Source of the DNA: Krasilnikovozyma curviuscula
Lineage: Eukaryota > Basidiomycota > Tremellomycetes > Cystofilobasidiales > Mrakiaceae
Assembly (NCBI GenBank): GCA_014825775.1
Contig: MVAQ01000115.1
Coordinates: 1 to 63,988 of the forward strand
Length of the DNA stretch: 63,988 nucleotides
Direction: 5' to 3'
The position numbers and the translations under genes were made by a program. Shown in pieces: positions 11,778-22,637 of this stretch (its first letter is position 1; every line of letters starts with the position of its first letter). Under the pieces are notes generated by a model, which worked only from the letters and a program-made list of their open reading frames with translations, searched no databases and was not told the origin of the DNA.

Positions 11778-14340
11778 CTAGCAACAGAAGAATTTCTTCT
11801 TCCCACCTCCGTGCTCGCCTGCGTCCTGGTATCCGCCATTCATTGGCGCAGGGTTCGACGACAGAGGCTGCTGCATCGTGTTATTGCGTTGGGGTTGGGC
11901 TTCGCTATCATAGTATCCACCTGGGGATGGGTTGGCGTGAGGTAGAGTATCGGCAGCGTATGGGTGGGCCTGGGAAGACTGCCTTCGCGATTGAGGAAGT
12001 GGACTGATCAAAACAGAAATAGAATCAGAATCAAAGGGCATGCGACAGATAGTATTAAGAAGAGCTTACGATGAAGCTCCAACTCCACCAGCGATAGCTT
12101 GAGTGGATGCATTAGCACCTGCTCCACCTCCAGAAGTACCCTTCCTTGGCGTTGCCGGACCTCGCCCAGAAGCAGCTCTTGCTAGCGCAGCTGCTAGAAA
12201 AAAGAGAGGGAGTCAGCGAGGACTCTAAAAAGTCAAAAGCCTATATTGTACTGACCTGAAGGCGCCTGTACGTTCGAAGCATTGAGAGGAGCAGCCGCTC
12301 TGAGACGGTCTCGTTCTGCACGATCTCTGTCACGTTCAGTTCGACTACGGTGCTGGCGGCTGTCTTGAGCAGTGGACGACTGAGCCAATAAAGCAGAGTT
12401 GGACTGCGGAAATGCACGACGCAAGTCAGGAACGCGACACTAGAGCGAGAAACCGCAAACTTACAGAGCTGGCTTCCCATCCTTTACCACCGTTCAGCAT
12501 CATCCAATCATAAACACCATCCTCGACTTCTCCAGTTCCCTTCAAAGCCTTCGTGAACAGCTCCCTTAAGAAATCATAGTCTGGAGTTTCCTCGAAGCCC
12601 AGCTTCCTAACGTAATTGAGGTAGATGGCGAATTCCTCCGGGTAGCCTTCGACGAGCTCTTTTATTGGAGTTGACTGCTTTTTCTCACCAATCTTTTCAT
12701 ACTTTTGTTTGTTGGTTGCGGCTTTCAGACCTTGCCATGGCAGACCGACGGAACCTCGAAGGAAGTAAAAGAAGACGTGTCCTAGAGCTTCAAGGTCGTC
12801 CCTTCGTGATTGTTCTGATGATTAGTGATGGTGAGGTTGGAGTCAATAAATCGGAAAATTGTGATAAAGTTTGTTGACACGGTTAAAAATAGGGTTCTTT
12901 AGCTGGACGACCTAGCGGGAAGAGCAGTTCACAGAGGAGGCAGAACGAACCTCTGCCCAAATGAGTATTGATACTCATGTATCTAGCAGTTCCACTCAAA
13001 CTCTTCCTCTCTCTGTAAGGAATGTGTTCTAGAAAGAGACACCAAGGAGCGTCAGAAATCGTCGATCGCCACAGAATAATCACTACCGCCAAGGCCAAGG
13101 AGCCGAGCCGATGAGTGATTTTGTGAGCCAGCAGCGTACTTACGTTTTGTCTTTGGGTCTCTATATTGTTTAGCCATACCAAAATCAACGACATGGACGG
13201 TGTTGGCACCTTTTGTTCCGGGTCTACCGATCAGGAAGTTGTCGGGCTTGATATCTCTGTAAATGAGATTCTTTTCGTGGATCGTTTGAACTCGAGTCAA
13301 CTGACGACAGATTAGGTACAGGATGGAAAGAAGTATGAATGAGTGACTTGAAGCTCTCTAAGAATAAGACGATCAAATAAAAAACACACCATTTGCTTTG
13401 CGGTCATTACCACTGTCTTGATACTGAACTTCCTCCCACACATGTCGAACAAGTCCTCCAAACTAGGACCTAGCAAGTCTATCACCAGGATATTGTGCAA
13501 GCCTTCTTGCCCAAAGTAGTAGACTTGTGGTATGCCAGCTGTGAGAAACACCAGACGAGCGAGAAAAGACATCGTTGGGTTAGTGACCTCGTTCCGCTAC
13601 AGCCACCGACACCAAAGACGAGATACAGGACGTACGACAACCACTGAGGATTTTGTAAGATCGGTATTCATCTCGAAGTTGAGGAGCATCAGATTTCCGT
13701 GGTTCCTGTGTCGAGTGGAACAAGAGATGGGCGAGCAAAGATGGGGTAGAGCGAAGATGAGGGATACAGGGAAAGTAAAAAAGGTGAGCTGGTGTGGCAG
13801 AGTCAAACAGCATTAGATTGTTTGCTTACAAATTTGATGGCAACGGTCTGAGAGTTTAGTAAATTGGTTCCTGGATTCAGTTCGGTAGGTAAAGCGTAAG
13901 GTACAAGAGAGCGGTAGGTGCGTCAGTTTCCGTGGTTCAAGAGGGTGCAAAGGGAATAAGACATCAAACAAAACAACCAATGAACCATCGACCCAATAAC
14001 CAGCACGTAGAACGTAGCAGACCCTCGAACAGCCAAGCTGAAGCCAACGACGGCTCCCTCCTATTTCACTCAACAACTTCGCCTGAAAAAAGCCAGTCTC
14101 GCCTTGGCCTCCAGCCCTGATGACCCCTTAAGAACAACTCTACCATTCCTACACCTTGTCCTTTGAGCATCGGCAACATACTGTGTTGAAGGAGACGGAG
14201 AAAGGATAAACTAGGTTCAAAAAACACGTACCTTCAAAGATAACACCAAAACTACCTTCACCAATCTTCTTTCCAACTCTGTAGTGGACACCGACCACAT
14301 TACTCGAGGTGTTTGATGAAGCCGTGTGTGCTGCAGACAT
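11778..14340 (-). CDS. YCK2: Casein kinase 1, palmitoylated Yck1/Yck2 type
   Basis: Ten exons on the minus strand: 14232-14340, 13830-13870, 13639-13705, 13390-13538, 13144-13300, 12951-13028, 12465-12814, 12256-12403, 12070-12193 and 11778-12003, giving 482 residues. The kinase domain starts at [14 protein letters not shown] and shows [19 protein letters not shown], the CK1 signature [20 protein letters not shown], the catalytic loop [16 protein letters not shown], and [19 protein letters not shown]. The tail is Arg/Ala- then Pro/Gln-rich and ends KKKFFCC, the double cysteine that is palmitoylated in yeast Yck1/2, so plasma membrane location is expected. In yeast these kinases act in septin and bud morphogenesis and in glucose sensing. 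Exons 2 (41 nt) and 3 (67 nt) are small but code for invariant residues. Confidence 0.96.
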
Positions 14341-14482
14341 CCTGTTCTACCTCTTGAGCTGGCCCGGGACTGAGGAAAAAGAGGCGAGGGTTGAAAAGGA
14401 CACTCCTGTCAAGGGCGTTCAAGCTGCGTTTGGTGTGTCGTGTGGGAACTGGGTCCACCTTGTTCTTACTGCTAGCTAGACG

Positions 14483-14808
14483 ATGTACGCTGCTACTCGG
14501 ATTAGACGTCAGGCCAGACTGTTAGAAAGAGGAGGAAGTTCACCTCTGGAGTCAGACAGGCTGGAATACGATAAACGAGAGTTGAATGCGTCCAAAATGG
14601 CGCGCAAGCAGCGAGACATGGACCAACCAAAGGTAAGATTTCGACCCCTACAAGCTCGGTTGCTATCTGTCCTGTCCTATAGAGACTTTGGCCTGCTGGG
14701 CTAGATCTATCAGGTCGTTTGGGGTATCTAGATGGACGTCTGCGGTCGACGACTTGCCATGGCCAGCGAGACGAAACTCGCTGGTCGAAAACAAAAGTCG
14801 CAAAATAG
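14483..14808 (+). CDS. Possible small gene of unknown function
   Basis: Candidate only. ATG at 14483 opens a frame to 14632, where a good donor (GTAAGA) starts a 50-nt interval ending in TATAG at 14682. The joined frame continues to a stop at 14806-14808, giving 91 residues, Arg/Lys-rich at the start and with LWPAGLDLSGRLGYLDGRL in the second exon. It lies in the 600 bp between the divergent casein kinase and TIM10, so it could instead be 5' leader of TIM10. No family recognised. Confidence 0.3.
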
Positions 14809-14943
14809 GCAGCCCTCGACTTTTTCGATTGGCCCAGTTCCAACCAGTCAGTCATCTGCAAACATCTCCTTCAAGCAGAGTTCAGCAATCTATAACACTC
14901 AGCCAGTTCTCCATCTCATTCGTTGATAAATCCGCATTCAAAA

Positions 14944-15377
14944 ATGAGTTTCTTTGGACGAGGACCCAGTGAGTTTTGCTACGCAATATACTGTTAGCGT
15001 TATCCCAAAGTCGTCGACCTGACATGCTCTCCTTTGGTAGCCTCTGGATCACCAGTGAATCCCCAGCAGATTGAAATGGCTGAAGCAGAGCTCAACATGA
15101 TTTCCGACATCTTTGACCGTCTGGTCAGGTCCTGTCATACCAAGTGTATCTCTGAGAAGTACGCTGAACCAGCTCTCAACAAAGCAGAAGGTGTCTGCAT
15201 TGACAGGTGTGTGAGCAAGTTTTTCGAAGTCAACAAGAAGGTCAGTTTTTCTATAGTATTGTCCTTTTTTCCCACTTGGGGGCGACAGGCACTGACGAAT
15301 CGACATCACTTCAGGTTGGCGAGCGTATGCAGGCTATGGGTGGACAGGCACAGAATTCTGGTTCATTTGGTGTATAA
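14944..15377 (+). CDS. TIM10: Mitochondrial small Tim chaperone Tim10
   Basis: Three exons, 14944-14968, 15041-15240 and 15315-15377, give 95 residues. The twin CX3C motifs of small Tims are present (CHTKC and CIDRC), with AEAELNMISDIFDRLV in front and KFFEVNKKVGERMQAMG behind, matching Tim10 rather than Tim9 or Tim8/13. Tim10 forms the Tim9-Tim10 hexamer of the intermembrane space, which carries hydrophobic carrier proteins from TOM to TIM22. It is imported without a presequence by the Mia40 disulfide relay, consistent with the lack of a targeting peptide here. Confidence 0.95.
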
Positions 15378-15551
15378 AGTGATGGAAGAAATTTGAAGTG
15401 AAATGAAGTGCAATGGAACTGGGACTCGGTCTTGCTTGCCCTTCAGCGACAACGGCCTGGTCTGAGGACTGTGGAAGTACTGTATCTCTAGTATGGTGAA
15501 TTATAGATCATTCAACTCTCTGGGGCCATTGTACGAAGACGGAACGGGACT

Positions 15552-16532
15552 ATGCGCGCTGACGGATCTTCGTTGAAGAGTGCCATGCGATCCGTGAAAC
15601 TAACAATCCAAGTCTCTTCCCAGAGAGGGCTCAGAAAATTCTCTACTACTCATGACCTTTCTATCCTCATCCCCTCACGTTCATCTCTTCTAAGACAGCG
15701 ATCACCACGGGGCGCCGAAGGTTGAGTCTAGAAGACATTGCTCCCCATCGAACTTCAACAAAGTGTCCCTTTTCGCCCAGTTTTTCTCCAGCAACTCCCA
15801 CTGGCTATTGTACCTTCCAGATGAGAGTGAGCCAAAATCGTCAATGAGAATCCCCACCCTCATCTGTAATGCAGCCGCAATTCCTTCTAACCTAGAAAAA
15901 CCTTCTGTTGAGCTAAATGAAATCAAAAGCTACAACCTATCAATCAAGTGAAGATCGGGAAGTAACTAAGGAGTGTGGACAGAATAGAAGTTTCTGTCAT
16001 CTCTTGAAACTTTCATCACAACCGCTGGAATCCGGGCAATGTTCTTATGACGCTGCAGCATCCATCCCTTCTTCCTTCCTTGACGTCCCTGTAAATCTCC
16101 TCAAATACGGAGCTCTTACTGGTATGAATTAAGGCAGGTGAGAATAACGTCAAGAAGGGCAAACGACGTGTCAAATGGTCTAAAGTCAAACCAGGTTTTG
16201 GATGACCACGGGAAGAGCTCCATACGAGCAATTAGTAGAGCAGGAAGATGGATCTACAGAACATTTCCAGGACCGAGCCGGAGCAGATCTCTGACAGGTG
16301 GTGAATCAGGTCACTGTAATGAAGAATCGCCGACGCAAAGCAGCGAGTCATGGGGCTCTTGTTGATTTCCTTCTCCAGACATATGTCTAGCCTAACTGAT
16401 TACTATGTTTACTCTCAAGCCAAATGGACGCAGACGGTAAGGAAAGGAACCCCACCTATCCGACAGCTAGACGAAACTCCAGGCAACAAAGTGGTTGAGA
16501 AGGACAATAGCTCCAGCCTTGGAACATGGTAG
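15552..16532 (+). pseudogene. Disrupted coding-like stretch, possibly a decayed gene
   Basis: Several pieces look coding but lie in different + strand frames. One is a mitochondrial-presequence-like N-terminus from ATG 15585 (basic and Ser-rich, RGLRKFSTTHDL). Another is a frame at about 15763-15951 (FSSNSHWLLYLPDESEPKSS), then one around 16060-16200 (SFLDVPVNLLKYGAL; KKGKRRVKWSKVKPGF), then a frame to 16532. A canonical intron (15720-15781) joins the first two in phase, but I could not find splice sites that join the rest. I do not recognise the family. It may be a decaying mitochondrial-protein gene, a gene with introns I failed to place, or chance. The minus strand also has one or two plausible short frames. 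Confidence 0.25.
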
Positions 16533-16865
16533 TACCAGAGACAAGCTCATGATAGAGCAATATGTACTTATCTCGTAGAGAATATTTGTTATTTCATCGT
16601 GGTTTGGTGGGAAGAGAACTTAATCAGGGAGGTAAGGTGAATGTGGTATGTTTTCCCTTGACAGCACTCACATGATTACTCTTAGTGTGAATCTACAGTA
16701 CGTTTCCAGATCAATGTGCACACTGCACATATGAAATATCAGTGAACTCAATCAAAACGACTAGCAACCTGGCGGATTAATAAAGAGAGAGAAATTGCCT
16801 GTCATCTTCATAAGATACGGGTTGGTACAAAAACAACATACAAACGACACCAGCAAAAGGAGTCC
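16533..16865. other. Intergenic region
   Basis: No coding feature seen. It should include the 3' UTR and terminator of the SF3B2 gene transcribed towards it. Confidence 0.45.
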
Positions 16866-19276
16866 TTAAAACTTGTACTTCTCTTTTTCTCGGCCACCAG
16901 ATCGTCCACCACCATCTCTCCTTCCACGATCATCCCGATCATTCCCTCTCGCCCTTTTGTTCTTCGCCGCATTCTCGGCGTGCAAATCTGAGAAGTCTTC
17001 AGATGTCGACTGCACCAATTTGGCAGATGATTGAGAGCGTTGTTCATCGTACTTCTTTTGAAGTTCTTCCTTTGATAAACCTTCGAGCTCGGCAGCGTCG
17101 ATTGAGACTTCGACGGTTCCTGCTTTGCGCTGAATTGGATTGAACAGCGAATGGTCAAAAGGTCAGCTTCCTTTATTCCTAGATGTTAAAGAAAGGGATA
17201 TTAAGCAATCCCTTACCTTTGAACCACGATCGTTAGCATCCAACACCTGAGGCGCCGCCATTCCAATTCCCCCCACGTCATATCCTCTCTCACTACCCAT
17301 GAACCCACGAACGTTCGTTTCTCTCTCCTGAATGACAGTGTACAGCTCTCTTCGTCCGGTACTCTCCTCCGTCTCCGTTCCAGTTCTCTTCCTGAGGTCC
17401 ATGAAGTCAGGAGTTTCCAGCCCACCAGGAACGGTGGAGACGATAGACTGTGTACCGGAAGGCGTCTCCAAACCGGATGGTGTTTGAAGTCCTGGATCTC
17501 CGGGACCAGCTTGTTCTTCTTCATCTTCTTCTTCCTCCTCTTCCTCTTCCTCGTCCTCTTCTTCTGACTCTTCTTCCTCAGGATCGAGTTCACCGAAAAG
17601 TTCGCTGCTAATAGGCTCGTCATACTGAGAAAAGACGAAAGCAACAAGTGAGTTTCCACATCAGGTGCCAAAAGCAGATGAGTTGGAACTTACCTGCCCA
17701 CCATCAGTCGCTTGATGGACACCAAACACATCACCGTAAAGGGGTCTGCCAAGATCATCGACTGGAGGTTTACCCCATCCACCAGGATGGAAACCCCACT
17801 GAGCACCATTCGGGATTGGAGCATTCAGTCCAGGGATCCGTAGCGAAGCATATGAAGGTGGTGGACCGAATCTCTGCATCGAGATAAGCCAGGGTGGTGG
17901 TGCTAGAGGTGGGATCGAGAGCGCTTCTACCAGCTCGGCTGAGAGTTCTCCTGGCCGCTTCTCCTTCACATCAGCTTCCAGCTCTTTACCTTCGTAGTAT
18001 CTGAATGTCGATTGTTAACTCAAATTCGTGAGTCTCAAGGAGTAGCGTCACTAATAAAGATACCAGGACACTCACACTTCACCAAAAGTCGTCATCTTTG
18101 GTTTTGTTTGAAACCTGAAAAACGCATCATGCAGCTTCTGATAGTCAATATCAATCTTCCCCATTTTTGGCTGGACACGCTCTCTCGTTTTTTGCTTCAA
18201 ACTCTGACCAGCTTCTTTTTCCTTGATGGCGTCTCGCTGGGTTGCAATACCAGTGTCAACAATGTACGCTAGGAAGAACAAACCAAAAGAAAGAAGTAAG
18301 GGTTGTGGAATTCAGTGCTTTTGTGAATCGAAACTAACCTGGAAGTTGGAAAGGGGCTTTCTCAACGCCACGCTTCCCTTGCAGGTAGTCTCTCTTCGAA
18401 GCCCAGTGAGCAGGCACTGGGACAACACTAGAACAGAGAGACAAGCGTTAATACACAAAACGCCAGAACAAGTGGAAGAAACGAGGACCCACTTTCTGTA
18501 ACTTTTGAGTTCAACTAGCAGTCGAGGATCCCTCGCTGTTGGATCTGTCCACTCGACAATCTCTGGATGCGAAACTAAAGTCTTGAGATCTGCGACCGTG
18601 AGTCTCTGCACAAGAACGAACCAGTAAGGATGTTAGGGAGACCGGTCGAAAAGCTGTCGTAGAAGCCGTTGTTCTTACAGCCATTTTCTTCTGCTTCTTC
18701 TTGCTCATCTTGGCCTCTTCATTCTCCAGATCCTCCTCGTCCATCTCTTCTTCATCCGAGTAGATCACCTCTCCTTTGACCGGTCCACTATCACCGTTTA
18801 TACCTCCCTAAAAGAAGTCAACAGCAAGTTCGAAGGTCAGCATTGGACTCGTCCTCGTCAAAGAAAGGAAGACAACGGTTCACCTCAGATCCTGAGTCAG
18901 GCACCTGAAACTTCTGGAATATCGACGAGAATGCCGAAAGAGCTGGGTCGTTCATGTCGATGAAGTTCTGTCCGACAGATGAGCAAAATGTAGACCACGC
19001 AGCGTGAGCATTGAAATGGAGAGCATGGGTCGACTCTCTCGCTAGAAGGACACTCACAGCAATCTCTCCTTCAATATCAGTCTCCATTTCACTCTCAGTC
19101 TCTGTCTCAGTCTCGGTCTCAGCACCAGCAGTGGAACTCTCAACGTCTGTGTCTCCTCCTCCTGCCTGCTTCTTTGCCTTTTTCTTCTCTCTCTTGAGCT
19201 GATTCCTCGATTTAGAGACCTTGGCGCCGTTTCCATTGGCAGCCACGCCGTTTGATGTTGGTTTGGGAGGAGGCAT
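16866..19276 (-). CDS. CUS1: Splicing factor 3B subunit 2 (SF3B2/SAP145/Cus1)
   Basis: Nine exons on the minus strand: 19058-19276, 18884-18967, 18679-18807, 18493-18605, 18339-18427, 18076-18268, 17694-18000, 17217-17624 and 16866-17129, giving 601 residues. The conserved core (DUF382 then PSP domain) reads LTVADLKTLVSHPEIVEWTD, VPVPAHWASKRDYLQGKRG, YIVDTGIATQRDA, RVQPKMGKIDIDYQKLHDAF, and PPPWLISMQRFGPPPSY with NAPIPNGAQWG. This U2 snRNP component binds SF3B1/SF3B4 and pre-mRNA near the branch site, a fitting product in an intron-rich genome. The N-terminus has a Thr-Glu repeat and the middle an unbroken acidic run (17520-17600). The start is the ATG before PPPKPTSNG; an in-frame upstream ATG (19387) would add 37 residues. 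Confidence 0.96.
19090..19122 (-). repeat. Degenerate hexamer repeat coding for Thr-Glu pairs
   Basis: A tandem of near-identical six-base units in the first SF3B2 exon encodes alternating Thr and Glu. It is probably length-variable and lies in a disordered part of the protein. Confidence 0.7.
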
Positions 19277-19493
19277 TGATGAGATGAAGGTAGGCTTTGA
19301 CGGTCGGAAACAACGAAAGTCGCCGCCTGCAGAGTGCAGGAACTGGCGCGAAAAAATGGTGCCACGATGCGATGAAAACAAGGACATGGATAATCGTTAA
19401 TTACAGAGTGATACAAAATTGAACAGCATCATACAAGAAAATTCCAGGTCAAGTGAAACAGAAAGAGAAGTATGTAATGGCACCGAGACCTCA

Positions 19494-21315
19494 TCACCAT
19501 TGCCTTCCATCACCAAGCAATCCTTCCCTCCTGTGAGTTACCGCCTCTCTGATAGCGCCCTCCCAGTTCTTCAACCACTCGCTCTCACTTGAACCTCTCA
19601 GCACATAAACACCCAACGGTCCCGTCTTGAACACCAACACGTCATCGCTCGCGAGCCCCAAACGTGCTTTTGCTTCGGCAACCGTCTCATTCGGGTGGGT
19701 TCCAGAGACTAGCTCGTATCGCTTCAGCGCAAAAGCGACACCGGAGATCTGCCAGATACCTCCCCCTTGAGAGTGGAATCGTTGGAAGAGCCAGATGAAC
19801 GGAAGGATGAAGGTGATGATGAGAAGCAGTTTGATCCAGCCCTGATTAAGGCAATACAATACTGGTAAGTGAGAGTTCGATCCCAGAAAACTCGTGATAT
19901 TTACATTCTGTAGCGCTCTTGATAGATGATTGGATGGACGGATGTAGATTTTAGACTCGTTCAGCTTAAACTCAACGGACGTTCTGCCTTCGTAACCGGT
20001 TGATCTGATGGCAGCTCTGATGATAGATTCCAAGCCTTCAAGATCCCATCCGTAGACCTAGCCAGTAAATACAAGTATGTTGTCAGCCGAAGTCAGACGT
20101 CAATAAAGAAGCGGATGCGTTCACCTCTTTCTCGAATCTCCACTCCTTCAAGATCTTTGGACTGACAGTGTAGTCATCAGCAGCTTTTCTAATCTTCTCG
20201 TACACCTCTCTCGATGGTAGCATAGCAGGGAAAGCTTCATTCGGTTCCAACAGCGCTCTTCTCCCCGCATCCAGCTCCTCATCTTCCAGTCGGATTCGGT
20301 CTTGACGATTTAACCATGAGAATGCACTTCCTGAGGAGGGATTCTTCAGGCGAGCTTGTTTTTCAGCAAATTTGGGAGTTGGTGGGTACCAAGGCGGCAG
20401 CCCCTTTTTTTCTGATATTCGTTTCCACTGCCAAAACAAAAAACAAAGACACTATCGTTTTAGACCGTCATACAGGTAATAACTGCTAGTTCCCGTATTC
20501 CCAACAGCGCAGAAAGTAAGTGAAACTGATTCTTTACGCACCGACTTCCAGAGCGAAATAGAATGAGCCGGAGCTGGTACATTGACGGACTCCGTCTCTG
20601 ACAGGTGATGCACTGTTTCGAGGGTCTGAGCTCCCCGATATGCCGGCGTATCATCCTCCACTACCCAAAATTTACCAATATCCAGAACTTGAGACGACAT
20701 ATCAATCCAAAAGTCGAAATCCGTCTGGACAAAGCGCAAGCGTGAGACAAATCGACGTGGAGATGTTGCGACGGACATGAACGATCTGATAGGAGAACAT
20801 AGCTACTCACTACAATGACATCCTCCGTCCTCGTCTTCGTGTGGAGTTTTCCTTTGTTGTCCACCTCAGTGTAAGTGGTCGTCTTCTGATCTGTATGCTG
20901 TCCTTTGATTTTCAAGAAGAACTTGGGAGAGAGGCCACCGTGGGTGATGAGGAAACGATACAGTGCTTCGCCATCTTGGTTGAGATGCTCATCAAAGGTC
21001 TCAACCCTTCCATCAGATCCGATCTAGAAAGCAGGTATTCCCAGGCCAATCGAGTTAGACACAGGGCGCTCGCCCAACTGAGCCTTTTGCCAGTTTTCAA
21101 CCGGGTAGCACACTCACAGAGAAGCTGGCTTGATAAGGTGTGAATGGTGGTGGCTGGGAGACTGCATCCTCAAAGTTTGGTGGGGAATCAACGTCGTCGA
21201 TCTGAACATTCTCGCAGCCTGTATCGGTCCCAGTCCCAGAGGAAGATCCAGCAGTTAGGCTATAATCTGGCAGAGCATCTGAGGCGGCTTGCTCTTCCTT
21301 TAGTTTAATGGCCAT
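19494..21315 (-). CDS. Conserved fungal membrane protein of unknown function
   Basis: Six exons on the minus strand: 21118-21315, 20811-21023, 20542-20724, 20125-20427, 19905-20057 and 19494-19841, giving 465 residues. Features in order: an acidic, Pro-rich N-terminus (LPDYSL, PPNFEDA); GRVETFDEHLNQDGEALYRF and LSPKFFLKIKGQHTD; the motif TDFDFWIDMSSQV; PPWYPPTPKFAEKQA; and one strong membrane segment (KLLLIITFILPFIWLFQRF, about residue 355). A 100-residue C-terminal domain follows (ALKRYELVSGTHPNETVAEA). I recall similar proteins across asco- and basidiomycetes annotated only as conserved or ABC-transporter-like; there is no Walker motif here. Function unknown. It shares a 122-bp promoter with RPB4. 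Confidence 0.8.
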
Positions 21316-21437
21316 CCTTTGGATATTTGGGAAAACTCAAGGTGGGAGTTGAGGATTCGACGAAATCGTAAGCGAACGGCACAGCTCAACTGCCTCCCAA
21401 CTGCGACCCCGTCGAATTTCGCCCATTTTTCTTGCAG
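21316..21437. promoter_or_regulatory. Compact bidirectional promoter (membrane protein / RPB4)
   Basis: Only 122 bp separate the two divergent start codons, so both transcripts must start from this interval or overlap. No TATA box or known factor site stands out. Confidence 0.6.
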
Positions 21438-22188
21438 ATGGCTCCAAAGAGGAGGGCAAAGGGAGGAGCACCAGAGGTAGAAGATGCTTCGATTGACAAA
21501 CTGGGACCAGGTGAGTGAATAACTTTAAGCTTTCTCACTCGGAATGGGAATGCAAAGGCTGATTATCGTTTTCGTTACATGTTTTCACCGAAGAGTTCCA
21601 GGACGTCGGATGTCTCTTCAACTCCGATGTGACTTATCTTTTGAACCAACGTTTAAACCCTGAAGAAGGCGAAAAACACAGGCCCATACCAAATTCAGCG
21701 TGAGTTGCAAGGGTCTTCTTTTCGTACATTCATTTCAATTCTGAAACCCTCTTCTGTTCTTCTTGTAGGGTCTTTAACAAGACTCTTGCATATCTGACAG
21801 CATTTACACAGGCTCAAGATCTCAGCCATAGTGAAAACTACCAAACAGCCCTAAGAAAGTGAGCAACCTTCTCTGCGTTGGTTCTTTTGAGCGGCCATTG
21901 ACGATGGCTTTTCCTTTCTCAAGTATACTGCTACCCCATGTGAAGGAGAAAAACAACCCGGATCCAGATCGCTTCTTGACAAACTTTGAAATGGCCCAAC
22001 TCGGTAACTTCACACCAGAGTCGGCGCAGGAGGCTGTATCATTGATTCCAACGTGAGTTTTCGTTGCTGTTCAAGTTATGCTGGCGAGTTCTTAACGTAG
22101 GTCTTTTGCTGTTGGCTGCAGGCTGAGTAAAGTTTCAGAAGAGACCCTTCAGAGTTTGCTTGATGAAATTACTGCCTTGAGGAGGTAG
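21438..22188 (+). CDS. RPB4: RNA polymerase II subunit Rpb4
   Basis: Five exons, 21438-21510, 21594-21699, 21769-21858, 21924-22052 and 22122-22188, give 154 residues. The Rpb4 fold is recognisable from NSDVTYLLNQRL, FNKTLAYLTAFTQAQ, and the HRDC-like C-terminus NFEMAQLGNFTPESAQEAVS plus IPTLSKVSEETLQSLLDEI. A short Lys/Arg-rich start replaces the longer acidic linker of yeast Rpb4. With Rpb7 it forms the dissociable stalk of Pol II, used in initiation, mRNA export and decay. Rpb7 is not in the window. Confidence 0.95.
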
Positions 22189-22637
22189 GAGGACAGAGCA
22201 GCTTTTGGTGAGGATAATGGATATGAGAGAGGCCTCGCAGAGAGAAGTTTTCGACTCATAAAACAGTGTTGTTAATAAAAGAAGACTTAATCAGTCAACC
22301 AATGTATGCATACAGGGCATTTTACTTGATTCAGGCCCTGTTGTTAAATACCTTTCTGTGCGCACTTTACCATTTACTCGGCAGGGACATCTAATTTGGG
22401 CAAAATCTAAGTAACTGTGTGAAGATACTTTATTTATTCCTTTTCCGTGTTTCCTTAGAAACATTCAGATAATTGCAAACGACTTGCACCACAAGCAGTC
22501 ATTCCCATCCCCCCTTCGTAGCCCCCAGATCAACATAGTTACCTTTCATTGGGATTCGCAGGTTACACGACAGTCCTAAGTAGAGGTCAAATTGTGCTTT
22601 AGTATCTCCTCGCAACCACAACCTAAGTCATCCCAAC
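22189..22637. other. Convergent intergenic region
   Basis: 449 bp between the 3' ends of RPB4 (+) and SMT1 (-). AT-rich, no coding feature; shared terminator space. Confidence 0.5.
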
